Of a DNA stretch of 64,000 nt, positions 1-11,770 are shown one piece after another. The notes beneath the pieces were generated by a model. The model had not been told where the DNA came from. It did not search any database and worked only from the letters and a program-made list of their open reading frames with translations. The translations under genes and the position numbers were made by a program. This DNA is from Neurospora crassa OR74A (Eukaryota; Ascomycota; Sordariomycetes; Sordariales; Sordariaceae), in assembly GCF_000182925.2 (NCBI RefSeq), contig NC_026502.1:4030001-4094000 (forward strand), read 5' to 3'. Position 1 is the first letter of the stretch; the number at the start of each line of letters is the position of its first letter.

Positions 1-650
1 TGGCGGAAGGAGTGGTGGAGGAAGTTGCGGCCTAGGAGAAGGAAGTGGTGACTTGCTATGCGGGGCTGTGTGAACACTCAGCCGTCCAAGGGCTTTGCGT
101 CCTTCGACTATTTCGATTTGGGCATAGATGCCGCTTTATTTTCTCCAGACTACACTTCCGCTATCGTCTTTTCCGATGTGTCAGATGGGGGCCCTGTGTC
201 TGTTCAATGAAGTGCACCCTGAGGTACCCTATAGCTAAATTAGCATCATGTTCGGAAGCTTATCCCTCGCTTCATTCTCTGGTTCAATGAAATCGACCCC
301 ATTCCAGAGACAGTATTGATAGCTATGTCGAGCAGCGACGTTAGGATTTCGTGATCATGGTATACCCAATAAGCTGGAAGTGGGTATTTTGAGGCTCAGC
401 TGCGCCACGGCTTTAGTTGGGGCTGATCGTCTGACTTGTGAGTGTGTCACAGCGGGGTCCTACAGGATTTTGAGCTATTGGCGTGGATATAAGTAAGGTT
501 TAGCCGAGTCATCCCCAATATTCTCTTTTCAAGCCTTAAAGTCATCCGCGACTTTGAGGTTGCATTGGGTTCTTTGATGAGCCTCTCCAAGCCGCAGCTG
601 TTCCTGTCACACAACTCGCATACCGCTCACACCTTGTCTGATGCACAACG
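1..650. other. intergenic, left edge
   Basis: No reading frame here has a recognisable domain or convincing codon use. The short frames, such as the one from 45, are cysteine- and arginine-rich noise. The last 100 bases before 651 are the likely leader of the HET-domain gene. Confidence 0.6.
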
Positions 651-2873
651 ATGCCACTTACCTATACGCCGAGGGACCTCGACTATATCCCTCCACCAGG
701 TCAAGAGGTTGCCCGACTCGAGACTCACCATGATGATCTTTTTCACACAACAGACACACCACGCCGAGCATGGAATCGGCCGCTAGACCTTCCACCGGAA
801 GATGCGACCCTTGGTCTCTGCGCCCGGCACCGTCTCATGGACCTCAAACGCTCCGATTTTGGACCTCGACCGTTTAACCAGCAACTTCCTCCAGAATGGC
901 ATCTCGGGACGTATGATGAGGTAGCGGCACGGCGATCGTGGTGCAAGTTGTGTCAGCTGATAGCTGAAGTTTGCAATGGTATCGCTTGGACAGATCAGGC
1001 TGATATAGTCATGAGCTGGGTCGGAGATGTGCGGTGGAAGAAGAAAGCTTCGCCCAAAGATGACCTGACTGATCCAGTAGGGGGCATGGAGACATGGGAA
1101 ACATTGAGGCTCACGGTTCGGTCGATCATGATCGGAAGAGCGCCAGCATTTACGCCTTTTGATCTTGTGCCGCTTGGCAAAAAGGGGGAGCTATTCCAAG
1201 GGAGACGTCTCGACCAAGATCAGATCAATGTAGATCTTGTCAGGACCTGGCTCAAGTGCTGCAGGGAATGGCATGGAGCCGAGTGCTCCCACTGGATGAG
1301 ACAGCAGAGCGCATTACCGACGTTCTCCCCATTTATCCGACTCATTGACCTCGAGGAGAACTGCTTGGTCGAAAGAAACGATCTTGTACCGTACGTGGCA
1401 CTGAGCTACGTCTGGGGTCGGGTGAAAGTCTTCAAGACCTGTGAAAAAGATATCGACAAGCTGAGACTTCGTGGTGGGGTAGAGGAAAAGAAGTTCTTGT
1501 TCCCGCGCTCGATAAGGGACGCAATGACGCTGGCGCAAAGAATTGGATATTGTTACATCTGGATCGACTCTATCTGCATCATCCAGGACGACGACACAGA
1601 CACCTACCAGAATCTGGATAAGAGGCACCAAATCGGGCAGATGGGAAAGATCTACCAATATGCTGACCTGACCATAGTGGCTGCCAGTGGAGAGGATGCG
1701 AACGCTGGTCTGCCTGGGGTAGAGGCTGGGACGCGGGAAGCCCGACAGAAAGAAGTCAAGATCTCAGAAGACCTTGGTATCGTGAATCGCTCTGTTGCCT
1801 GGCCGGATGCGCTGCTCAAAACAACATGGGAAGAAAGAGGATGGACCTACCAGGAGCGTATTCTGTCCCTGCGGTATATGTACTTTGTCGATGACACGGT
1901 ACACTTCCAGTGTCAACAAGCCACTTGGAGCGAAGACTTTGCAGCCGAGTGTCGGGACCTGGACTTGACCGCCGCTGACCAAGTGGTAAACTTCAGTATT
2001 GTCCCCAGTGAAGTTCCTCCCACGGTTGAGTTGCGGCCTAATTTGCAGTTCCAGCTCAAGCGATATCCCGAGCTGGTAGGGCAATACACATGTCGCAATA
2101 TGACATTCATAACCGACCGCGTGAATGGAATCCAAGGTATCTTGAACGTGATCAAAGATCATTTCTTTTCTCAGAATGTCGAGTTTGTGCACGGGATGCC
2201 CACGGGGGAGCTCCTGCATCCAGGGCTTCTTTGGCGACCACGACGGGAGCCGAAGAGAATCCATATGGATGAGAAGACAGAAAGACCCCTGTGGCCAAGT
2301 TGGGCATGGGCCGGGTGGACTATACCAGTCTACTACGACTCGGGTGCTGACTTTTCGGCCAACAGCACTGGTCGATATCAAGCAGAAATCAGCCTTGGCC
2401 CGGACCCCTACTTTTTACACCTGAAGGCTCGCGTCGCTCGGTTCAGACTCATGATTGAGGACCGAGGCAATGAGGATGCGGTCCCTCCACTACCTCGGGT
2501 CCGGCCAACACGGTTGACGCGGTATGCCATCACACATGCGACACATCCTGAGGGAGGTGATCACGAGTGGATTGGATCCATATGGTTGTCGTGGTCCCAC
2601 CGAAGAAAGTTCGTTGAACAACGGTTGAGTCTTATTTCGAAGGGTACACACGAGTTCATTCTTCTTTCAGACGCAGACAAGTTCGAGCAAGAGGAACTGG
2701 TGCAAGCGGCAACAGCCGAGAAGAGAGCCGTGGTCAACGTCATGATGATCGAACGAAAGGATGATCCAAGGACGGATGGTCGGGTTCGCATTGAGCGTGC
2801 GGGTGTGGGCCGAATGTACAGAGATACCTGGGATCGAGTTGAAGATAAGTGGGAGAGGTTTGAGTTGGGATGA
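651..2873 (+). CDS. HET-domain protein (heterokaryon incompatibility family)
   Basis: Single-exon gene of 740 aa. The HET domain lies in the middle: YVALSYVWG near residue 250, WIDSICIIQDD near 305, a segment MGKIYQYADLTIVAASG, and ERGWTYQERILS near 395. These are the conserved blocks of the family (PF06985). HET proteins are intracellular and trigger cell death when unlike strains fuse. The N-terminal 240 residues contain a CKLC pair and a cysteine-rich stretch (WLKCCREWHGAEC) often seen before HET domains. I see no NACHT, WD40 or ankyrin repeats, so this is the stand-alone type. The start has A at -3. The next gene is RFC3 on the same strand. The allorecognition partner cannot be told from sequence, and many HET-domain genes have no known incompatibility role. 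Confidence 0.92.
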   Translation: MPLTYTPRDLDYIPPPGQEVARLETHHDDLFHTTDTPRRAWNRPLDLPPEDATLGLCARHRLMDLKRSDFGPRPFNQQLPPEWHLGTYDEVAARRSWCKLCQLIAEVCNGIAWTDQADIVMSWVGDVRWKKKASPKDDLTDPVGGMETWETLRLTVRSIMIGRAPAFTPFDLVPLGKKGELFQGRRLDQDQINVDLVRTWLKCCREWHGAECSHWMRQQSALPTFSPFIRLIDLEENCLVERNDLVPYVALSYVWGRVKVFKTCEKDIDKLRLRGGVEEKKFLFPRSIRDAMTLAQRIGYCYIWIDSICIIQDDDTDTYQNLDKRHQIGQMGKIYQYADLTIVAASGEDANAGLPGVEAGTREARQKEVKISEDLGIVNRSVAWPDALLKTTWEERGWTYQERILSLRYMYFVDDTVHFQCQQATWSEDFAAECRDLDLTAADQVVNFSIVPSEVPPTVELRPNLQFQLKRYPELVGQYTCRNMTFITDRVNGIQGILNVIKDHFFSQNVEFVHGMPTGELLHPGLLWRPRREPKRIHMDEKTERPLWPSWAWAGWTIPVYYDSGADFSANSTGRYQAEISLGPDPYFLHLKARVARFRLMIEDRGNEDAVPPLPRVRPTRLTRYAITHATHPEGGDHEWIGSIWLSWSHRRKFVEQRLSLISKGTHEFILLSDADKFEQEELVQAATAEKRAVVNVMMIERKDDPRTDGRVRIERAGVGRMYRDTWDRVEDKWERFELG

Positions 2874-3417
2874 GACGGAGTGATGAGGCTGGTAGCCAAA
2901 GGAGTCACTTGGTCGGGCATCCTCAATATTGGCGTCCCGACCCAGAACTGGAGTGGGAACGTTGATGTGATTGGTGGTTCAATTTCATTGGAAAGAGAGC
3001 AGTAAACTTAGTTCACTAAGAGAAGAGGATGTCCACATGTGAAGAGATTCCATCCTAGAGAACAAGGAGAGTGAAGTGAGGGTGAGCCTTTGAGGTTGTA
3101 AAGTTGAAGTTTTCAAACAGAGACCATGGATGAATGAGTGGAAGAACAGTTGAGCTTCATTAAACTGTGGCTGGGGTACCAATACTCCACTAACCGTGTG
3201 TGGCTCAGCGCCCAAAACCAATTAACCAGCCACACGAGGGGCCTGTTGCCCGACGCGTCTGTCCTTCCTCTCGACGCGTTTTCCCAGCTTCACTTTCCCG
3301 GCCTCACCAAGTAAAAAACACCACCCAACCATAAAGTTCACGTCGGCGCAAAACCTCCAGAGTAGACTTCAGATCACATCAGCCTCGACATCAGCGACCC
3401 AGCCCAATTCTACCACC
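2874..3417. other. intergenic, RFC3 promoter
   Basis: This is the spacer between the HET gene and RFC3. It contains two copies of the MluI-like word ACGCGT (near 3255 and 3275) about 150 bp before the RFC3 start. ACGCGT is the MBF/Swi6 cell-cycle box of yeasts. That is a plausible control for a replication gene, but this is inference only. Confidence 0.5.
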
Positions 3418-4711
3418 ATGTCGGACTTTGAAGACGAAATGGACATTGATGTCCCAGTGTCCAAGGACGTCATGTTCGCTGCCACCAACACGGCCAAGGG
3501 CAAGCGAAGCGCTGCCAACCTGCCTGTTGAAGCAGAAGACAGTCTCCCATGGTAGATATTGCCCCCCATATGTCTTCATATGCCTATCAAATATCTAACC
3601 AGCCTGTGACAGGGTCGAGAAGTACCGCCCCGTATCCCTCTCCGATGTGTCTGGCCAACAAGACATTCTCGCAACCATCAACAAGTTTGTCGACACGAAC
3701 CGACTCCCCCATCTCCTATTCTACGGTCCCCCCGGTACCGGAAAAACATCGACCGTTCTCGCCCTGGCCCGACAAATCTATGGCGCCGCCAACATGCGCC
3801 AGATGGTGCTCGAGTTGAACGCTTCCGATGACCGTGGTATCGACGTTGTGCGCGAGCAAATCAAGACCTTTGCCTCCACCAAGCAGATCTTCTCCCTCGG
3901 CTCCTCCTCTTCGCGCTCGGGGCTGGCTGGTTTCAAGCTTATTATTCTCGACGAGGCCGATGCTATGACGTCCACAGCGCAGATGGCCCTCCGTCGCATC
4001 ATGGAAAAGTACACGGCCAACACTCGCTTCTGCATCATTGCCAACTACTCCCACAAGCTCAGCCCAGCCCTCCTGTCGAGATGCACACGGTTCCGTTTCA
4101 GCCCTCTAAAAGAAAAAGATATTCGTGTCTTGGTGGACAAGGTCATTGACGAGGAAAACGTCAAGATTCTGCCAGATGCTACCGATGCGCTGGTGCGGTT
4201 GAGCAAGGGTGATATGCGTCGGGCACTAAACGTGCTCCAGGCTTGCCACGCGTCAAGTAAGTGGTGGTGTCCTCGTCTCGCCTTCTGTTGCGGGCCTCAA
4301 GCTAACCCAGGTCAACCAGGCACACCACTCCAACCAAAGAACGCCCCCAAGATCGCCGAAAAGGACATTGTACGGGAAACCATCACCATTCGAACCATCT
4401 ACGACTGCGTTGCCGCCCCACCACCCGACGCCATCAAAAAGATTCTCAGCACACTTTTGAGCACGAGCGACGTCACAACCTGTCTGTCGACTATCAACAC
4501 CCTCAAGGTTGCACAAGGTTTGGCCCTTGCCGACATTATCACCGCTCTGTCGGAAGAGATCGTCAAGCTGGAAGTCAAGCCGCAGGTCATGATCACATGG
4601 CTTGATGAACTTGCCAAGATTGAGCATCGGGTAGCGAGCGGAGCCGGAGAGGTGATCCAGACTGGTGCGGTAGTGGGTGCGATACGGAATGGTGTAGAAC
4701 TGATGGGATAG
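3418..4711 (+). CDS. rfc3: Replication factor C subunit 3 (clamp loader)
   Basis: Three exons, 3418-3551, 3613-4256 and 4320-4711, joined in frame to 389 aa. The AAA+ clamp-loader small subunit opens PCNA and loads it on primed DNA in the nucleus. Visible motifs, in order: LPWVEKYRP (RFC box), Walker A GPPGTGKTS, ELNASDDRGIDVVR, Walker B IILDEAD, the arginine-finger motif LSRCTRFRF, and the C-terminal collar helix with IQTGAVVGAIR. The order and wording follow yeast Rfc3 (340 aa). The extra N-terminal 40 residues are acidic (MSDFEDEMDIDVP). The second splice restores HASSTPLQPKNAPK, where a read-through would add about 20 foreign residues. The start sits in a good context (CCACCATG). The gene is convergent with the next one, with 270 nt between the stops. 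Confidence 0.95.
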
Positions 4712-4981
4712 GGTTGTTGTTGTTGAGACTCAAAAGCAAAAAGCTACTCGGTGTTGTTTTGTCTGCATCTATGGTTCGGAGTTTAAGCATCTGGCGTTTG
4801 GGCAATCGATCAAATTTTACCTTCTTCGACTGAAGTTACCAACTCCTCATTTCCACCTTTTATATTATGCCCCTTTCTTCCTACGGCAGGGGGATATCAC
4901 GACGGAGAGCTACAATACGGCAAGAAATATAGATGGATAAGTAATCACTATTCATCGCGAGACTAGCTAATGATATCCAGC

Positions 4982-6716
4982 TTAATAGATGTACCTGAAT
5001 CCCGCTGCTCTCCTATCACCCGACGCCGCAACAGCCGCAGTCTCTGGGTTCTCAGCCTCTTCCGCCTCGGCCCTCTCCAGCTTCTTGTTCTCCCATTTGT
5101 GCAGGTAGCGCAAGAACAACGCCAACAATCCCACAAAAAGGCAGATTACAGAATTTGCACTACCTCCAGGTATGTACTGTGGCGCCGCCGAAGCCGGGTA
5201 CATGTATGACCCGTAAATACTCGCTGTGTTTCCAAACATGTTGGCAATAGCCACAGCAGCCGAGCGCTTGACCATGGGACGAGGGAACGAGTTGGCAACC
5301 CACGACAGGATGATTTGGTCTGTGGGTCTGTTAGTCCTCACCTTCACCAGGAACTACGATAAAGCAACGAAAAAACCACTCACAAGAAGAAACTGCTCCC
5401 ATGGGCATCAAGAACATGGCAAAGAACCGTGCTCCCACCTTGGTCGTGCCCGTCGCCACCGCGTTTCCCACCGCAGCCAGCAGCATCAAGAAGAAGATAT
5501 GCAAACTGCGATCGCCCGTCTTGGAACTCGTCCACGTCACACAGACGGAGATCAAAAAGGTCGCGAACCACACGGGAGCCGTCAACCACAGCGTCTCGAT
5601 CGTGCCGTAGCCGAGAGTGCCCACGATGCTGGGGAAGAAGTACTGGAACGTCTGGCTGAGCAGGGACAAGTGCTGCAGCAGCACAAAGAGATACAGCCGG
5701 TAATCCCTGAGCGCGAGCTTCAGCCCGTCCCAAACCGAGCGACTGTTTTGGTCGTCCGACTCGTTGATATCAGCCAACAGGCGCCACGAGGCATACGCCC
5801 GCTCTTCTTCGCTCAACCAGCGCGTGGTGTTGGGATAATCGGGCAAGACAAACGCAGCGGCGACGGCGACGGCGACAGTGATTGTTCCTTCCTGTTTTCG
5901 TCGTCTCAGTCAGTCCTCACCCATCCCTCACCATCCTGTAGCAAGGGAAAAACTCACAATGATAAACAACCACCGCCACCCACTCACCCCCCTCGCCCCC
6001 TCCAAATTCCCCAACACCCCCGCCCCAATCACGCCCCCAAACATATTCGCCAACGCATTCCCGCTATAGAAATACGCCATCCGCTTCGTCAGTTCCGCTC
6101 GACTATACCAACTACTCATCAGAAACACCGCGCCGGGGAAAAACGGCGCCTCGACAATCCCCAAACAGATTCGCACCACCAACAAATGCGTAAACTTTTG
6201 ACTGGCGGCATTACACGCACTCACCGCTCCCCACAGCGCCATTGCACTGCTCAAATAAATCGACGGCCGCAGTCGCGTAATCAGCATGTTGGATGGCAAC
6301 TGCATGAGTAAGTAGGCAACGAAGAAGATGGACGTGGCGAGATTGAAGTCTGTGCCGGACATGCCGAGGTCGGACTCCAGTGTCCCCTGGCGCGCTTGAG
6401 CGAGGTTGGACCGGTCGAGGAAGTTGAGGAGGTACATGAGGATGAGAAAGGGGAGGAGGTGTAGGTCGATTTTGCGGAGGAGCGTCTTTTCGGTGGTTTG
6501 GTGCCATTCGGGGGAGGAGGAGGTGAATTTGGCGGTCCAGGGGTCATTCAGTGATGTCGGGTTGAGGTTGTTGGATTTGGTGGGGGATGATACTAGGTCG
6601 AGTTCGTCTTTGGAGGGTTCCATGCTGGATTTGGGGTTGAGAGGTGTTGTGCCCGTGCCTGTGCCTGTGCCTGTCGTGGCCGGCTTTGAGGTGGTGGTGC
6701 TGGTTGGAAGGCCCAT
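4982..6716 (-). CDS. MFS permease, anion:cation symporter (DAL5/TNA1-like)
   Basis: Three exons on the minus strand, 6716-5958, 5891-5384 and 5319-4982, give 534 aa. Introns are 66 and 64 nt. It should be a 12-TM plasma-membrane transporter taking up a small organic anion; allantoate, nicotinate, biotin or pantothenate are the known substrates of this family. Motifs: KIDLHLLPFLILMYLLNFLDR at TM1, the loop motif GWRWLFIIEG made by the first splice, a second half starting LPDYPNTTRWLSEEER, and MPMGAVSSYQIILSWVANS made by the second splice. These are hallmarks of the ACS family. The N terminus is about 75 residues, hydrophilic, and contains a TG-repeat coded by a GTGCCT-type microsatellite. The substrate cannot be predicted from the sequence. 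Confidence 0.92.
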
Positions 6717-7916
6717 TTTGAAGGCGAAGGATGAGTTAGAGGTATAGGAGGAGGAAGAGAAAAAAAGAAGAAGGAGTGTGGTAGAGGATGTGGTCGATGA
6801 TGGTGGACAGGACCGAAAAGACGGGAAGGAGTGGTTGGTTGATGGCTACACCATTCCTGCCTAGTGATGAGCTAGAGGTAATATCTCTTTCTCTCTTTCT
6901 CGGCTGTCAGTCTATCTGTCGGTCTATCTCGAGTCGTACAAGGCCGCAAGCTCAACGAATAGGGTAGATGCTTGAGGCGGATGACAGGATACAACGACAG
7001 GGACGCCGGCGGTATATGTAGCCTCCGGCATCATCTATTCATCCGACGGAACCAGCCATCTGGCTCTCTTCACCCGGATATCGTCTGGCATACATACCAT
7101 GGTTTCACCTGGTTATTCGACGTTTACTCAGGGACGTTCCCCCCCTCCCAAAAAAAAAGCCTATGATGACAACCGGTGCCGATCACTTTCTTGAATGGCT
7201 TCCCTTTCTTGCCCCCCACCTAACCCTATTTCCCCTCATTCTCCCCCAACCTTTACCCGAGATTTTACCCACAGCAGGGCAGGAAGGCAGCCGACATGAA
7301 GTTGCCAAGCATGGGGATGGAAGCGCTATCGAATCTAAGGACATTCACAGCTTCTCGTTCGTGGAGGGTCGGTAGACTAGGGCGATTAGGTAAAGACTGC
7401 TGGTTGGAGTATCTCGTCTTATGTATGGCTGAACTGATGGCTCATTGGTGGTCACTTTGTTGGAAAGCATGGCATGACTGAACCCGGGGAAAGGTGGGGA
7501 ATTACCCCGGATTTTGCTTCCCAATAGCTTCAACACTTGGCTCGATTGGGGAAACCCGAGGGGGTAAGGCTGCATAGCCCGAGACTCTTACCCCGCGCCG
7601 CGGCCCCAGATTCGCGACGATCCCATTCCATCTTGTCTTCACAAGCATCTCACGTCCCCTTCCCATCTCAATGTCTGCCGGGGATAAGCTTCCTCTCACT
7701 GCTGCTACGGCGACCTTACAGTGTGCGCCTGGAACCGAATTGGGGAGCAAAACGTACCACATCACCAAACCCCATCCGATCGGAAGTCTATACCCAGACA
7801 GATTCAAAACAGACGACCAACTGCCGCTCGGATTACACGTTGGAAGCACTGAAAGACGAATCTGACATACATTGATAGACCTCCTTGAACACCCACCACT
7901 GAAACTGCCCCTGATA
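6717..7916. other. intergenic, 1.2 kb
   Basis: This is the promoter side of the MFS gene and the 3' side of the first receptor gene. Pyrimidine-rich runs lie near 6885-6905. No supported gene was found; short frames on both strands have no domain. Confidence 0.6.
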
Positions 7917-9346
7917 TCAGTTTTCACCTGGCCCAGATACACCAGCGTCACAATGACCTCGGCATTCCCCCTCGTATACCTCTCTAGGTCTATATTGTAC
8001 GCTCACGTGCGTCTTGCGAACAATAGTTCCTGATTCGTTGGACTCTGCGTCCTGGCTGTCATGTTCTGCCACACTTTCAGCCTCGAGGATGGCAACAACA
8101 TCGTCCTCTCGAGCGCCGCCATGTTTCGTCGTCGTCGTAAAGGTGCTTGAGCTTCCGAGCCGAGTGTGCGGATGCCCCATGTCAGAGGCACCGTTACTAC
8201 TACTGTCTGCAGCCATGTTCTTCAGCGCCAACGGCATCTCAGGAACCCTTCCTTTGCCGTCCACAAACTTGTGCAGCAACGGGCGCAAGAAAGGGATACA
8301 GGCGGCAATGATGGTCATGCACACCTCTGTGATCCCAAACACTGCCTCGCGGCCTAGGATATACGTGTTAGGCATTCCCGTACCCCCGAAAACGGCCTTC
8401 CAATGGTCTTTGGTCTTGAGCGCTGCTAGGATACTGGAACTATAAAGCGCAGTGCAATGTTAGCAACAGCATACGACGATGTGAGTAGGCCACCTGTCAC
8501 TTACATGAATCCTAGGCTCATGGCGCAGATGAGACCGATCTTTTCTCGCCGCTTCATCTCCAAGTTCCACAGCAACATGGCGGGCACGAAGGATAAGCAG
8601 AATTCCTGGGACAGTTTTTGTCAGTTTAAAGAGCTAACATGTCCTCCAGCGGAATTCACTCACAACAATAGCCCCGTGCATCAAGACAGTGAGAGCCAAG
8701 ATCTTGCCGACCTTCTCGGGGACGCAATGGTCGTGATGCAGCGGGTCCGTTCTCCGATAGAAATTACAATCGACAAATCCCAGGACCGATGTGCCGACCA
8801 CCAAGATGGTGGAGTGAATCGCCACCACCCACAGAGCGATTTTCTGCCACCGCTTCGAAGAGACTCGAATCAAGGTGATGAAGAAGGACAGCTTCGACAG
8901 GCCTGCTGCGTTGAGAGCCAGGAACAGGGCCGTGGGCGTCCAGGCAACCAAGGTGGGAACTTTCTTCATGTCGAGCTTGGCAGGAGGAATTCCCAGCCCA
9001 TATTGCGTTGACCAAAGGATAATGACGGTTTGACCAAACAAAAGAAACTGCAACATGGTCAGTCACGAGTGGATGTTAGTACTAACGTTTCTTCTGACAA
9101 CACTGGAGAGAGAAAGAGGGTGTTGTTGTTGACATGACATACCCAAGAAATGATCAACAGATAGTCGTCTACAAAGAACTTCGCCTGTTTCAGTCGCTTG
9201 CAGTAGAACCTCAGGCATGCAAAGACGATAGATAAGATGAGGAAGGGGATCGTGACGGCGAACAACGCCGGTATCATGGTCTTGGACATGTTTGAAACTG
9301 TCGTTGACTCTACTCTGCGATGAGTCCAATGGTTTTGCCGGGACAC
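7917..9346 (-). CDS. Pth11-like receptor, fungal rhodopsin-fold 7-TM protein (copy 1)
   Basis: Four exons on the minus strand, 9346-9143, 9047-8664, 8605-8505 and 8439-7917, give 403 aa. An internal ATG at 9289 would give 384 aa and may be the true start. The protein has about seven hydrophobic helices. Family marks are CKRLKQAKFFVDDYLLIISW after TM1, GLSKLSFFITLIRV in the middle, CNFYRR and CVP in the extracellular loop, and EMKRREKIGLICAMSLGF before the last helix. The tail is about 110 residues, cytoplasmic, serine-rich. The domain is the 'rhodopsin' 7-TM family of Pezizomycotina related to Magnaporthe Pth11. It lacks an N-terminal CFEM domain, unlike classic Pth11. The third exon is 101 nt, the same as in the paralogue at 14842-16197. 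The ligand is unknown. Confidence 0.88.
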
Positions 9347-10450
9347 GTCAAATGTTGTTGGCCGGCGGCACTGACTGATGTTTCCAGAAGATCAAAGGTG
9401 TCAAAGACGACGAGTAGGTACCACCACGATCTTTTATAATCAAAGTCAGTGAAAGCAGCGCCCTACCTCTACCCATCTTCTATGGCTGTTGTTATTCCAT
9501 CAGTGCCACTGGGAAGTTCCGGTGCAATGAAGCTAAATCATAACGCTCATTGGCTGCCCGGGCACTCCTTATCCATCCATGGGGTTCACGTCTTGTTTGC
9601 TACAATGAGTTGAAGATCGGGCCTAGCCAGGTAGCCTCTATCGCCCTCACTTGATTAAAAAAAAGGAGGGGGAGGGGGGGGGAGGGCGGCTGTCATATTT
9701 TACTTGTCGACGACGAAACCTGCCGCACCGTTGAAGAAGCCGATTGTAATGCAACTCACAAACTCCCGCAACCGTCGAATGTAAAGAACTGATCTGCGGA
9801 CTCGCTCGTAGGACTGGAACCGAAAGAACAAAGCGAACCGCCATCGAACCGGGCATTGTGGCGCAAAAAGCAAAAAAGAGCCGCTCGATGGCCGGATTAC
9901 CGCCTTCTCATGAAGAACGAATGCCGTGCATGGGCTTGCAGCATTCTCCAAGCAAGCCACAAGAGCAAAAACAAAGTGTTCAGTCAAATGACTACCTACT
10001 TACCCATCCATCATCTCAGAGAACGACAAGTGAGCGGCGGCGAGCTTAGCCTGATGCGATGGGGGTGGGTGGTGGGCATACATATGTAGCAAACAACAAA
10101 GAACTCGACTGTCGACAGCCTACACAGTACAACATCTACCAGTCTTCAACATTTGTTTTTTTGTCTTGGCCCGTTAACGCAACGCCCACTACTTACCAGA
10201 TTCCTACCTAATCATTCTTCGCAAAGACCTTCCAGAAACACACACCACGCGTCCTTAAGCGAGGCCAGATGTGCCAACAATAGCCAAGCAAGAATCAATA
10301 ATCACGTATGGATGTACGTACCCTCACAGCAAACTTTAACCAAATGCCTGGGAAACCTAATGGTAGGTACCTAGTTCTTGCGCAATCGTCCAAGACGGCT
10401 TGCTGGCTGCAAGGGATAGAACGCCACGGCGATGATTGGGTGTCGTTAAA

Positions 10451-10479
10451 CACACACACGCGCACACACACACACACAC
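10451..10479. repeat. CA microsatellite
   Basis: Nearly pure (CA)n run interrupted once by CGCG in the gene-poor island. Confidence 0.9.
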
Positions 10480-11770
10480 CCCTCCCCTCGCGCCGCGGTC
10501 CCGAACGTGGTATTTCGGTCAAATGTCAATGTTGGCGCAAGAGAGAGTCAGTAGGTATTCCACCACTATGGAGAGGAAAAAGAAAGAAAAAAAAGCAATC
10601 CTGTTCTAATAATGATATTAGCAAGTATGTATCTCAATGGCCGGTGATCAAGTGATTAGGTAGGTTCTGATTAGGTACCTACCTACCTATGTATACATCA
10701 CAATACGATGCTCTGAACCTGAATATCAAACACCATCCCTACATTACTAGCCCATGGCTGATTTAACCTCCGAGTGTTGACCTGCGCTGTCTCAACCTAA
10801 ATCTTTCAAGGACCAGCCAGTCTCTTGTTCTTCTTACTACACAAATTTCAATGACTGTCCAACATAGGACTTGAACTACACCTTTCCTATACAAAGTAGT
10901 ACGACTGGTTTTGTTACCTACCTACCTTACCCTCACCCTTACTCTTACTCTTACCAATCATCCCAACGATAATCGTACAACTACCTAGCTACCTCTAGCT
11001 TACTTCCAATAACATCAAAGCCAGCGAGCCAGCGAGCGCTAAAGTCAGTCCCTCCGCCACTGCCTGGTCATGACGGGTCGCGGGCCGTTTGTTTCCTCAT
11101 ACATGCATCGGGAGTTATTGATATCCATTGAGTTATTGTAACGCTTGAGAACTGGTAGTAGGTACCTAGAGCCATGAGCCACGACCGTAGCAGCTCTAGC
11201 TACCTACCTCTAGGTACAGGTATGAAACAAAGAACGTCAGCCCCTACATAGGTACTTACCTTACCTGTCTGGTACTTACTTACTTTCTTTGACTGCCCTG
11301 CTCGGATACTATGGTGGCTCTGCTGCGTGGGTACCTAAGTAGATTCGTCTTGATATAATTTTCTTTATAATCTTTTTTTTTTTTTTTTTGCTCGCCGCCC
11401 AGCCATGATTTCTCTCCTCTGGCCCAGACTACACTATAAATGAACTCGGTCCGTCGGCAGGTGTCAAATGTTACTCGGGCACTTCCAAGCAGTATGCCCA
11501 AATGGCGAATACGCCGTTACGTAGGCAGGTAGTTGTGCCTAGTGTGAGACAGACAGTCCTTCCGGCGTCTGTCTGTCGTACAAGATCTCATGTGCAGGTT
11601 GAGTTGTGCGGACCTAACCGCGTCGTTAACATACCTATGTATCATGTCGTACGACGATTGCACAAAGATGACGGCGTGAGATCCGGCCGGTGTCTGGTAC
11701 CTATGGACGGGAGGGAGGCTTCATTCAGAGTGTGGTAGTTACAACGGTGGTTGTCTTGGTTACTAAGGTA

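Noticed and set aside
5226-6311. 361-codon plus-strand frame over the MFS gene
   Set aside because: His/Arg/Pro-rich antisense shadow; the permease on the other strand is clear.
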